IMG/VR virus record: IMGVR_UViG_3300017963_000426
Span: 1 to 41,416 of that record
From: a virus
Reading direction: 5' to 3' (one strand)
DNA: 41,416 nt
Made by a program: the position numbers and the translations under genes. The notes beneath the pieces were generated by a model. The model saw only the letters and a list, made by a program, of their open reading frames with translations, searched no databases and was not told the DNA's origin. Position 1 is the stretch's first letter; every line of letters begins with the position of its first letter. Positions 6,723 to 14,402 of the stretch are shown piece after piece.

Positions 6723-7083
6723 TAACGATCAAATTGAAAAAATGATTGGTAAAGTCATACCTAAATCCACCGTGTGTATAACTGTTTATGACTTAGATCA
6801 AAAAAATGTGCTTTTTACTACTCCAGGATCATATGCAACATTCGGGGTACCTAAAAATTTAAAATATTCAGAATTAGTTAAATATTTCTTGGATAATATT
6901 ATTCATCCAGACTATAAAAAAGAACAAGTTGAAATATATAAAAGTGGAAAATTTCCACCAAGTCGAGAATATAGAATTATTCATCCAGTAAACGGTGAAA
7001 GACATATACGCGTAGAAACTTCCAGACCTATAAAAATGGAAAATAATAATATAATTATATGTGTACTAATGGATATAACATAA
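6712..7083 (+). CDS. Stand-alone PAS-domain protein
   Basis: 123 residues made up almost entirely of one PAS fold of the PAS_3 type. Landmarks in order: TVYDLDQKNVLFTTPGSYATF (first strands and the E/F helices), FLDNIIHPDYKKEQVE (the HPdD helix signature), SREYRIIHPVNGERHIRVET (G-H strands) and the closing VLMDIT. No kinase, cyclase, HTH or membrane segment is attached. PAS domains bind small ligands, haem or flavin, or mediate dimerisation of host signalling proteins. A free PAS domain in a phage early operon could act as a partner or decoy for a host sensor; that is inference. ATG 6712 overlaps the preceding gene. Confidence 0.8.
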   Translation: MELNNDQIEKMIGKVIPKSTVCITVYDLDQKNVLFTTPGSYATFGVPKNLKYSELVKYFLDNIIHPDYKKEQVEIYKSGKFPPSREYRIIHPVNGERHIRVETSRPIKMENNNIIICVLMDIT

Positions 7084-7232
7084 TGAATATAAAAATAGCA
7101 TCGTTAACCAGCATGTCTTTTGCATTAAATAACGATGAAAGATATTACATATTATATTTATTATTAGCTGCTATGGCAGGCATTAAAAGGTTAAATACTA
7201 CATATAATAAAAATACTATTAAAAGGAGATAA
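7083..7232 (+). CDS. Hypothetical 49-residue protein with hydrophobic centre
   Basis: ATG 7083 overlaps the PAS gene stop by one base. The centre (YYILYLLLAAMAGI) is hydrophobic but short for a membrane span, and the tail is basic (NKNTIKRR). Its last codons form the AAAAGGAGAT ribosome site of the next gene. No clear Shine-Dalgarno of its own; expression would rely on coupling. Unknown function. Confidence 0.4.
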   Translation: MNIKIASLTSMSFALNNDERYYILYLLLAAMAGIKRLNTTYNKNTIKRR

Positions 7233-7235
7233 AAA

Positions 7236-7412
7236 ATGGAAAACTCAAATATATCATTTTCTTTTGACAAAGATAATTGCAAATGTTATATAACTATAGA
7301 CAATGTTAACAGTTTTGAAGAAATAGAGCAGGGTGTTTATAAGTTAACAACGTCTCTCGCACCATCATTAAATATAGACTATCAAAATCTTATATCATAT
7401 GTATGTGAATAA
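7236..7412 (+). CDS. Hypothetical 58-residue protein
   Basis: ATG 7236 has an ideal ribosome site (AAAAGGAGAT at 7221-7230). The product is acidic (MENSNISFSFDKDNCKCYIT...) with alternating strands and a final ISYVCE. The stop TAA 7410-7412 directly abuts the next ATG. No family recognised. Confidence 0.55.
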   Translation: MENSNISFSFDKDNCKCYITIDNVNSFEEIEQGVYKLTTSLAPSLNIDYQNLISYVCE

Positions 7413-7517
7413 ATGAAAAATTATAATAATAAAACTCAGGCTGGAAAAGGAGATAAACCTAGAAAAATAGACTTAAAAAAATATAGGGTTAACTATACAA
7501 AAATTTTTAAAAAATAA
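7413..7517 (+). CDS. Short conserved phage protein with GKGDKPR motif
   Basis: 34 residues. The motif GKGDKPRKIDLKKYRVNYTK followed by IFKK resembles a short phage protein ending GKGDxPRPxxxxxYxxNxxxIFGK that I know from many tailed-phage early regions; function there is unknown. ATG 7413 abuts the previous stop, and this is the last gene before the structural promoters. Confidence 0.5.
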   Translation: MKNYNNKTQAGKGDKPRKIDLKKYRVNYTKIFKK

Positions 7518-7518
7518 G

Positions 7519-7548
7519 TTGATTTTAAACTCTAACATAATATATAAT
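7519..7548 (+). promoter_or_regulatory. Sigma70-type promoter P1 for the structural region
   Basis: TTGATT at 7519-7524 and TATAAT at 7543-7548 with an 18-bp spacer, in the gap after the last early gene and 105 bp before the first fibre-like gene. A second promoter follows just downstream (7558-7586). Confidence 0.5.
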
Positions 7549-7557
7549 ATTTATAGC

Positions 7558-7586
7558 TTGAATATACACATATAACATGATATTAT
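7558..7586 (+). promoter_or_regulatory. Sigma70-type promoter P2 for the structural region
   Basis: TTGAAT at 7558-7563 and TATTAT at 7581-7586 with an exact 17-bp spacer; a second possible -10, TATAAT, lies at 7587-7592. Together with P1 it would drive the fibre, packaging and head genes. Confidence 0.5.
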
Positions 7587-7652
7587 TATAATGAAGACAT
7601 GTATAAAAAATATATTATATATAATCAGTTAGCTTAATAAGGAATATTTAAT

Positions 7653-7994
7653 ATGACGGCTAAATGGCGAAGTTTATTATCATGGGGCGCGGCTAGAACT
7701 CAATCTGCAGTTAATTATAATCCATCAGTATTAACTTCTGATTACTTAATTGCTATTACCGACACATCTGTTCCCAGAACTGTAATAATATCAACAGAAG
7801 ATATACAATCAGCATCTCCAACCAACTTAAGATTTTTTGTAGTAAAAGATGAAAGCGGAACTGCAGGAACTAACAATATAACAGTAAGTGGTGAGACTGG
7901 AAATATAGATGGAGCAGCAAATAAAGCAATATCAAGCAATTATGGTGCTCTTTATTTTTATTCAGATGGAACGGATTTATTTTCAATAATATAA
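7653..7994 (+). CDS. Fibre- or decoration-like structural protein, 113 residues
   Basis: ATG 7653 follows AAGGAA. After an N-terminal anchor-like segment (MTAKWRSLLSWGAARTQSAV) the protein is beta-rich and Ser/Thr/Gly-rich, with VVKDESGTAGTNNITVSG, GNIDGAANKAIS and GALYFYSDGTDLFSII. That string is a frequent C-terminal module of phage fibres and head decoration fibres. First gene of the late block. The exact place in the virion is unknown. Confidence 0.55.
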   Translation: MTAKWRSLLSWGAARTQSAVNYNPSVLTSDYLIAITDTSVPRTVIISTEDIQSASPTNLRFFVVKDESGTAGTNNITVSGETGNIDGAANKAISSNYGALYFYSDGTDLFSII

Positions 7995-8017
7995 ATATAA
8001 AATATATTACATATAGA

Positions 8018-8242
8018 ATGATATCAGAAAACGAAAACTATAAAAATAAATATCTCGCTTTTTTGGAAGTTTTAGAATTTCCTAATAAAGATAGAATGGT
8101 AGAGTTAAATATTAAAGATACTATTTTATATGCACGATTGATAAAAAAATATATTGAAAAAATTCAAAAGCACGATCCAAATGCAAAAAAATATAAATTG
8201 TCCAAAAGAATAATTTCTAAACTACTTAAGAGAAATAAATAA
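8018..8242 (+). CDS. Hypothetical 74-residue basic helical protein
   Basis: ATG 8018 lacks a good ribosome site. The product is helical and Lys-rich (MISENENYKNKYLAFLEVLE..., end KLSKRIISKLLKRNK) and lies between two fibre-like genes. It could be an assembly factor, but no family is recognised. Confidence 0.5.
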   Translation: MISENENYKNKYLAFLEVLEFPNKDRMVELNIKDTILYARLIKKYIEKIQKHDPNAKKYKLSKRIISKLLKRNK

Positions 8243-8252
8243 GGGAATTCTT

Positions 8253-9458
8253 GTGATACGTTGGTCTTTAATTTTACCATTAAACCCTACCTTTGATAGC
8301 GTTACAATAAATGGAATGTCAGGCACTATTATAACAACAGACGAGGTAAAAACATCTATAGAAGAGCTTGATACTGCATTAGCATCTACAACAACGTATT
8401 GGAATAGAGTTGGATCTGTTTTATCACCAAAAAATTCAGGAGATAGCATAAATCTAGACTTAGGCAGCAATACAGGGCCTGCAGTTGATATATCAGCTAC
8501 AGGATCAGGAGCATTTACTGGCGTATACATAGATAGTGATACCGATAATTCAGCAAGCTCAGGTTTTAAATATACTACTAATAATCTTTCTGGCGGAAGA
8601 GGATCAGCAGTTGTAATTGATGTTACGACTGCTGGAGTACATGATATAAAAGCATTTAAAGCAAATTTTGATTGTCAAAGCATTGCTACAGGATTTAGAT
8701 CTGGAAATGTATTTGAACTAACAGATCGGCGAATAGGAACCTTTTCTGCTCCTACAGAAAACTATAATTTGGCATATTTCCAACGACATACTAGAACTGC
8801 AGTTGTAGGCACTACAAATACACAAAGTGGAACAGTTATAACAATTGAAAATGCTGACACTCGAGTTGCTGGAACAATTATAGATAGCATTACAGTACTT
8901 AGAATAATTCAGGATTCTTTATCTACTGGAATTCCTCTCAGTATAGATCAAAATGCGACTATATCCACAAACTTTAGGAAAACTATCAGAGAAGAAAATA
9001 CAGGAGTATCTCTTTGGTTTTCTAATGGAAATAATCCAGATGGTACATTATCAGGAACAACAGGAGATGTTTTATTTAAAGGTGATGACAATGAACCAGC
9101 CCTTTGTAATGGAACTACAAACTGGTCTAGAATAACTAGCAGAAAGATAGATACACTTGTTTCTGTTGTTGCTGGAACAGGCATATCTTCAATATCCGAT
9201 AACTCAGATGTTATTGTTCCTGTAGAAAGTTCTACAGCTGGAGATACTACTATAACAGCAAATCCTGCGATAGTAGCAGGTCATGACGGGCAAAGATTAA
9301 CTATAATAGGTACAGATAATACTAAAACAGTAACATTTAATGATGGGAATGGATTGGCCCTAGATAATGGACAATCTTTTACACTAGGCGAAAACGACAT
9401 CTTGGAACTTATTTATTATAATAGTTTATGGATAGAAATAACGAGAAAAGATAATTAG
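8253..9458 (+). CDS. Large beta-rich fibre-like protein, 401 residues
   Basis: GTG 8253 is preferred: AAGGGAATT lies at the right distance and no ATG is available. The protein is Ser/Thr/Asn/Gly-rich with short repeated beta segments. Its N-terminal third contains DEVKTSIEELDTALASTTTY, a short helix typical of fibre trimerisation or attachment. Residues ~320-400 (AGDTTITANPAIVAGHDGQR... LGENDILELIYYNSLWIEI) match the widespread terminal module of phage fibre and tailspike proteins. Probably a virion fibre; its location upstream of the terminase is unusual for a tail fibre, so a head fibre is possible. Confidence 0.6.
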   Translation: MIRWSLILPLNPTFDSVTINGMSGTIITTDEVKTSIEELDTALASTTTYWNRVGSVLSPKNSGDSINLDLGSNTGPAVDISATGSGAFTGVYIDSDTDNSASSGFKYTTNNLSGGRGSAVVIDVTTAGVHDIKAFKANFDCQSIATGFRSGNVFELTDRRIGTFSAPTENYNLAYFQRHTRTAVVGTTNTQSGTVITIENADTRVAGTIIDSITVLRIIQDSLSTGIPLSIDQNATISTNFRKTIREENTGVSLWFSNGNNPDGTLSGTTGDVLFKGDDNEPALCNGTTNWSRITSRKIDTLVSVVAGTGISSISDNSDVIVPVESSTAGDTTITANPAIVAGHDGQRLTIIGTDNTKTVTFNDGNGLALDNGQSFTLGENDILELIYYNSLWIEITRKDN

Positions 9459-9467
9459 TGAGATATT

Positions 9468-10505
9468 ATGGCAGATCTAGGACATAGTAAAGCAGTAAAA
9501 TTTATCAAAGATGTAGAAATTACGTCTCAGCTTGATGTAGACAATATCAATATCGATGGGAATACAATTTCTGCAACAAATGACTCTGGACTTGCTCTTT
9601 ATGATAATGCAGCAACTGGTATCTATATTGCAGATGGAGGAAATGTAGGGCTAGGCACTACTAGCTTAACAAATTCAAATTTTAAAATTGATAGAAATAA
9701 TTCTGCAATTGATCAACAACAAACAAGCTCTTCAAATGTTTGGACTACTACCGATATTTGGCAATCTTTTACTACTGGATATACTGGTTATTTAACTCAG
9801 GTAGACTGGTATCGAATATCTACAAGCGGAGCTACAACAGGAACATTTAGTATTCGAACTGGAGAAGGAACAGGAGGAACATTATTATATTCTGATTCAG
9901 TAAGTATAGATAATACTGTAGGATGGAAAAGTAAAGACCTAACTAACAACCCACCATATCTTAGCGCATCAACAAAATACACTGTAAGGTGGCAAGTAAC
10001 TGGCAATTCAGACTTCGGTGCGCAATCTGGAGATCTGTATCCTGGAGGAAGGGGCTCACAATCATCAACTTTTGATTTAAGATTTAGAACCCATATGGCT
10101 ACAAACTTAGCTCAGTATGTAATAAATAATTTGGGATATTTAGGCCTAAGAAATCTAAATCCAGCATATCCGCTTGATCTAATAGGGAACGCTCAAATAG
10201 ATGGATACATAAAGATTGGAACAGGAAGTAATAGTATATTTATTAAAAATAAAAAATTAACAGGTACAACAAATGCGAGTGCTAGCGAAACAATAGTGAG
10301 TGGTGTAATACTAGGAAAAATTATATCAGTAAATCCAATTGTATATGTTTCAGGAGTAGGAGAGTTTCAGCCAAACTATACTACAACATCAAATGCCAAC
10401 TATTATTCCAGTTTTACAGATCCAGGTGGTAACATAGTATTAAATAATAAACAAGTGAATATTTTAAATCGTCCATATCGCATTACAATATGGTATGAAG
10501 AATAA
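9468..10505 (+). CDS. Fibre-like protein with GLGTT-type repeat module, 345 residues
   Basis: ATG 9468 after a GAGATATT spacer. The N-terminal part has DVDNINIDGNTISATNDSGL and IADGGNVGLGTTSLTNSNFK, a motif (DGNVGIGTTxP) common in phage fibres. Residues ~90-200 (WQSFTTGYTGYLTQVDWY ... STKYTVRWQVTG) resemble a carbohydrate-binding-like beta-sandwich found in surface proteins. A second GYLGLRNLNPAYPLDLIGN repeats the first motif near residue 225. Likely a receptor-binding or decoration fibre. Confidence 0.6.
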   Translation: MADLGHSKAVKFIKDVEITSQLDVDNINIDGNTISATNDSGLALYDNAATGIYIADGGNVGLGTTSLTNSNFKIDRNNSAIDQQQTSSSNVWTTTDIWQSFTTGYTGYLTQVDWYRISTSGATTGTFSIRTGEGTGGTLLYSDSVSIDNTVGWKSKDLTNNPPYLSASTKYTVRWQVTGNSDFGAQSGDLYPGGRGSQSSTFDLRFRTHMATNLAQYVINNLGYLGLRNLNPAYPLDLIGNAQIDGYIKIGTGSNSIFIKNKKLTGTTNASASETIVSGVILGKIISVNPIVYVSGVGEFQPNYTTTSNANYYSSFTDPGGNIVLNNKQVNILNRPYRITIWYEE

Positions 10506-10617
10506 AGCAAGGGAAGAAGTTCCACTAAAAAATCCAAATTTAGTTTTATACGGACATCAATATAACGACAATATTTATGAGATAGAAACAATAACAATAT
10601 CGAGATGCTATAGTTGA
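10495..10617 (+). CDS. Doubtful 40-residue ORF overlapping the fibre gene
   Basis: ATG 10495 overlaps the end of the fibre gene by 11 nt and gives 40 residues, starting MKNKAREEVPLKNPNLVLYG. Overlaps of this size are normal here, but no ribosome site is seen. In the rest of the gap to 10670 only the AAGGAA ribosome site of the next gene is visible. Confidence 0.25.
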   Translation: MKNKAREEVPLKNPNLVLYGHQYNDNIYEIETITISRCYS

Positions 10618-10670
10618 TCAAACTATATTAAGAGATTTTATTATTGTGTAATTAGAAGAAAGGAAATAAA

Positions 10671-11012
10671 ATGGCAGATGTAATACTAGGAAATGATAGA
10701 ACTGTAACCGTTGCACCGTCAACAGTTACTAATATTTATTTACCATTTAACATTAGACGTGCGGAAATTGAAAAAGAAGGCCAACCATCTTTTTATATTA
10801 AAATAGATGGAGAGGTTAACCCAGCTGCACTTTCTGAATCAAAAGTAATCTCTGCAAATATCTTAAGTTTTGATATAGAAGCAGAACCAAACCCATCTAC
10901 TCCAGAAAGACCAGGACCAGGCATTGAAGCATCATTTAAAAAAATATCTGTGTATAGCACTTCAGGTTTTACTATAAATTTTATTAATCTAACAGCAAGG
11001 GCCAGTAATTAA
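10671..11012 (+). CDS. Hypothetical 113-residue structural-type protein
   Basis: ATG 10671 after AGAAAGGAA. Beta-rich with a proline-rich loop (AEPNPSTPERPGPGIEA) and paired strands (SFYIKIDGEV, ISVYSTSGFTINFINLT). Composition and position between the fibres and the terminase suggest a small capsid or fibre component. No family recognised. Confidence 0.5.
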   Translation: MADVILGNDRTVTVAPSTVTNIYLPFNIRRAEIEKEGQPSFYIKIDGEVNPAALSESKVISANILSFDIEAEPNPSTPERPGPGIEASFKKISVYSTSGFTINFINLTARASN

Positions 11013-11024
11013 TGAAACCTATAA

Positions 11025-11180
11025 AATGGTCATTACAATAAAAAAATATATCAGAGCTTAAAGAATAGAAAATGTTTAATGATGGAACTTGACCCAAAAT
11101 ATTGTGATGTAATAATAAAGCGATATTGTAAACACAAGCAAATAGAACCTAGTGAAGTATTTGAAAAAGGCTATTATTAA
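11025..11180 (+). pseudogene. Remnant of a DNA methyltransferase C-terminus
   Basis: The frame is open from 11025 to TAA 11178-11180. From about 11052 it reads SLKNRKCLMMELDPKYCDV followed by IIKRYCKHK. This is the characteristic C-terminal signature of phage N6/N4-type DNA methyltransferases (gxxCxGMELDPxYCDVIxxRW). The catalytic DPPY and the SAM-binding FxGxG motifs are absent; the upstream sequence is the unrelated 10671 gene. Phages often place a methyltransferase just before the small terminase, as here. An ATG at 11079 could still give a 33-residue peptide. Best read as a deletion remnant. Confidence 0.75.
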
Positions 11181-11197
11181 CTTATTGGAAAAAGATT

Positions 11198-11593
11198 ATG
11201 ACAAAGCAAGAATCAAAAGGACAGAACCGAACAAGAACTGCTAAAAAACAAATGCTTGCAGCCTTAGAGAAATCTTTAGGCATTGTCACTGTTGCGATAA
11301 GAAACACAGGTTTTTCAAGGACTCAATATTATCAATGGCTAAAAGAAGATGAAGAATTTGCACAACAAGTCAAAGATATTGATAATATAACAATAGACTT
11401 TGCGGAAGCAGAGCTATATAAACAGATAAAAAATGGAAATCCTACATCAACAATATTTTTTCTAAAAACAAAAGGAAAACATAGAGGGTATGTAGAACGA
11501 ATTGAAACAACAGGTGTGGACGGAGAACCAATTAATCATAAACATGAAGTTATTGTTGTAAAGCCATCATTCAAAAAAAATAATGAAAATTAA
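11198..11593 (+). CDS. terS: Terminase small subunit
   Basis: 131 residues. An N-terminal helix-turn-helix-like region (KKQMLAALEKSLGIVTVAIR...FSRTQYYQWLKEDEEFAQQV, residues ~16-60) recognises phage DNA, followed by an oligomerisation helix (DFAEAELYKQIKNGN) and the frequent FFLKTKGKHRGYVER segment of phage small terminases. Start ATG 11198 follows GGAAAAAG. The end overlaps terL by 11 nt, the usual gene order. Confidence 0.85.
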   Translation: MTKQESKGQNRTRTAKKQMLAALEKSLGIVTVAIRNTGFSRTQYYQWLKEDEEFAQQVKDIDNITIDFAEAELYKQIKNGNPTSTIFFLKTKGKHRGYVERIETTGVDGEPINHKHEVIVVKPSFKKNNEN

Positions 11594-12878
11594 TATTGAT
11601 TTATCGGATCCACAATTATATTCTGATATATATATGGATGTATTAAAGGATAAGAATAGATATATCCTCCTATATGGTGGCAGAGACAGCGCAAAAAGTT
11701 ATACTGCTGCTCAAAAGATAGTATTAGATATATTATCAGAACAATATTATAAATGTGTTTGTTTAAGAAAAATATTTGCTGATATAAAAGATTCACAATT
11801 TGAAACAATATGGTCAATTATAGAAAATTATGATCTAGGTAGATATTTTAAATATACAAAATCACCATTAGAAATAACATGTTTATTGAATGGCAATAAG
11901 ATATTAGCTAGAGGCTTAGATAGACCAGCTAAGTTAAAATCAATAAAAGACCCGAGTGTAGTATGGCTAGAAGAAGCCGATGAAGTAAAACTAGAAGATT
12001 TTATAAAGTCAGATACTTCTATAAGGGCAAGTGATAAAAATGTTCTTTTACAATTTATAATGACGTTTAACTCAGAACAAGAGGAAAGTTGGCTGAATGA
12101 TTATTTCTTTCCTCCTAAAAACCAATATGAGCGTGAAGATGGTAATTTTAATTATGTAAATTCTATAAAACCTAATACAACAATTCTTCATACTACATAT
12201 AAAGATAATCAATTTTGTCCAATAGAGCGAGGTGATAAGTACGAACAATTAAAAGAGATTGCTGCATTAGATGAAAACTGGTATAGGGTTTATTGTTTAG
12301 GCCTGTGGGGAAATGCTTTAAAGGGACTTGTTTTTCCTGATGTAGTATATCAAAATTTGTTTCCTGAACGAGATAATTGTAAATTATTTGGTTATGCGAT
12401 TGATTTTGGATTTACAAATGATCCTAGTACAATAATTAAATGTGCTTTAGCACACGGAGAACTGTGGTTTCAAGAATTAACCTATAAAACCGGGTTAGTT
12501 AATACAGGCAGAACAAATAGCATAGAGTCAGAACTAAAAAAACATCAAGTTTTAATGACAGATCAAATAATAGCAGATTCAGCAGAACCTAAATCAATAG
12601 AAGAAATAAAAAGAACAGGATTCAATATAAAAGGAGTTACAAAATATAAAGGTAGTATTGAGTCTTCGATAAGCGAGATGCGAAAATATAAAATAAATAT
12701 TGTAGGATCGCCAAACTTAAAAAAAGAGTTAAAATCTTATAAGTATAAAGACGATAAAGAAGGCAAAGCCACCAATGTTCCAATCGATGCCTGGAATCAT
12801 GCTATTGATAGTTGTAGATATTTTATAATAGAAAAAATTATGAACAGGCCTAAACAATTAAAGGTATTTAGTGCATAA
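11583..12878 (+). CDS. terL: Terminase large subunit (PBSX/Terminase_3 type)
   Basis: 431 residues, normal length. ATPase domain: Walker A-like YGGRDSAKSY at residues 31-40 and a Walker B segment VVWLEEADEV near 128-137. Nuclease domain: AIDFGFTNDPSTI near 273-285, IIADSAEP near 323-330 and a final DAWNHAIDSCRYFI that supplies the last acidic/His residues. Together these mark the motor that pumps and cuts DNA at the portal. The gene overlaps terS by 11 nt and is followed by the portal after 14 nt. Confidence 0.93.
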   Translation: MKINIDLSDPQLYSDIYMDVLKDKNRYILLYGGRDSAKSYTAAQKIVLDILSEQYYKCVCLRKIFADIKDSQFETIWSIIENYDLGRYFKYTKSPLEITCLLNGNKILARGLDRPAKLKSIKDPSVVWLEEADEVKLEDFIKSDTSIRASDKNVLLQFIMTFNSEQEESWLNDYFFPPKNQYEREDGNFNYVNSIKPNTTILHTTYKDNQFCPIERGDKYEQLKEIAALDENWYRVYCLGLWGNALKGLVFPDVVYQNLFPERDNCKLFGYAIDFGFTNDPSTIIKCALAHGELWFQELTYKTGLVNTGRTNSIESELKKHQVLMTDQIIADSAEPKSIEEIKRTGFNIKGVTKYKGSIESSISEMRKYKINIVGSPNLKKELKSYKYKDDKEGKATNVPIDAWNHAIDSCRYFIIEKIMNRPKQLKVFSA

Positions 12879-12892
12879 ACAAAGAGGTTGAA

Positions 12893-14302
12893 ATGCGTTT
12901 ATTTCCCAAAATTTTAAATAAAAATAAAACAGATATAATAAAAAAATCATATCATTCACTAAATTTAAACAAAAGAAATTGTTCATTGATAGGGATATCA
13001 ACTGCAGGAAAAATGCAATGGCATCAAATATCAAATTATACAGCATGGACATATTACATGAGAGTTGCAGTTGTATATAATGCTATAGATATCATATCAC
13101 AGGCTTTTTCAGTAATAGAGCCCGCTATTTGGGATAACGCTGAACAAAGATATTTAACGAGTCAAGATAAGAATATAAAAGCATTAGATCTTTTAGAACT
13201 ATTAAAAAGACCTTCATTTGGGAAATCATACAATGAATTTGCACGAGAAATAGTTCCAAATTATTTAGTTACTGGAGATTTGTATTTTAGGATTAAAGCT
13301 ATAAACGAAAACGATGAACCAGTTGAACTTCAAGTAATTAATTCTAAAGATGTATCTCCTGAAGAAGATTGCGAAGAAGGGAATGCAATAAAATATTATG
13401 TAAGCTTTGTGGGGGGAGAAAATATTTTTAATAAAGACCCTAAAAATGGGAGATTTTATAACCCCAATAAAATACAAGAATTATGGCATACAAAGATATT
13501 TAATCCAACAAATAAGGTAAAAGGATTTTCTCCCCTCAATCCATTATTTTATGAAATAGAGCAATTTATAGCATCATCTGTACACAATGGGAATATGTTA
13601 AAACAAGGCGCACGGCCTTCTGGTGTATTGAATATAGAGCCAGAATTTGATTTAAATGATAAAAATTACCAGAAAATTAAAGAAGAGATTCACAAATTCT
13701 ATCAAGGCGAATCCAACACTGGCAATATACTGATATTGCAGGGAGGAAAGCAATTTGAGCAATTATCTATATCAAATAAGGATATGGACTTTTCAACCTT
13801 AAAAAAAACAATTACAGAGCAGATATATAGAAATCTTAAAATTCCAATGTCCTTGGTACTATCGGAATCAATGACACTAGATAATTTTAAGATGGCAATT
13901 CCAGTTTTATATAAAATGGCTGTTTTGCCACTAGCAGATATTTTGTTTCAAGAATTAAACTTATTTTTAATGCACAGATATGATGACACTGAACGCTATG
14001 AATTAACATATAACAAAAAAGACATAGATGCATTATCCACGGAGTTTAATCTTGAAATAGATAGATTGATAAAAACAGAACTATTAACAATAAATGAAGG
14101 TAGGGGATTATTAGGCTTACCTCCATTAATAGGAGAGGCTGGGAATCAGATTGCAAGGCCTTCTAACTTATTGCCTGTGGGAACTGTAGCACAAAATAAA
14201 CAAATAACTAAAGAGAAGTATGCAGAGATACTGCGCAATAATAATTTTAATGAAAAACAGATCAATTCATATATAGAAAAATATTATTCTGACAATACAT
14301 AA
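12893..14302 (+). CDS. Portal protein, HK97 type
   Basis: 469 residues. Typical segments: VAVVYNAIDIISQAFSVIEP near 63-82, the LLELLKRPSFGKSYNEFA region, YLVTGDLYFRI, ELWHTKIFNPTNKVKGFSPL, and LKIPMSLVLSESMTLDNFK near 320-340. These are hallmarks of the HK97-family dodecameric portal at the capsid vertex. ATG 12893 after AAAGAGGTTGAA. The C-terminal tail (about 415-469) is charged and variable. Confidence 0.92.
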   Translation: MRLFPKILNKNKTDIIKKSYHSLNLNKRNCSLIGISTAGKMQWHQISNYTAWTYYMRVAVVYNAIDIISQAFSVIEPAIWDNAEQRYLTSQDKNIKALDLLELLKRPSFGKSYNEFAREIVPNYLVTGDLYFRIKAINENDEPVELQVINSKDVSPEEDCEEGNAIKYYVSFVGGENIFNKDPKNGRFYNPNKIQELWHTKIFNPTNKVKGFSPLNPLFYEIEQFIASSVHNGNMLKQGARPSGVLNIEPEFDLNDKNYQKIKEEIHKFYQGESNTGNILILQGGKQFEQLSISNKDMDFSTLKKTITEQIYRNLKIPMSLVLSESMTLDNFKMAIPVLYKMAVLPLADILFQELNLFLMHRYDDTERYELTYNKKDIDALSTEFNLEIDRLIKTELLTINEGRGLLGLPPLIGEAGNQIARPSNLLPVGTVAQNKQITKEKYAEILRNNNFNEKQINSYIEKYYSDNT

Positions 14303-14310
14303 ATATTTAT

Positions 14311-14386
14311 GCCAATTTAGCTCAGTTGGTAGAGCAAGTGATTTGTAATCTCTAGGTCGTTGGTTCGAATCCGACAATTGGCTCCA
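14311..14386 (+). tRNA. tRNA-Thr, anticodon TGT
   Basis: Cloverleaf: acceptor GCCAATT (14311-14317) pairs perfectly with AATTGGC; D-stem GCTC/GAGC; anticodon stem AGTGA/TCTCT with one central T-T mismatch; loop TTTGTAA with anticodon TGT reading ACA; T-arm GTTGG-TTCGAAT-CCGAC. CCA is encoded at the 3' end. It lies between portal and the MuF-like gene and is presumably cut from the late transcript. Confidence 0.92.
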
Positions 14387-14402
14387 GATAAGTTGTAAAC
14401 CT

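Noticed and set aside
14311-14386. tRNA genes as prophage attachment sites
   Set aside because: Both tRNAs are complete genes inside late operons, with no integrase nearby and no second copy of their 3' ends in the window.
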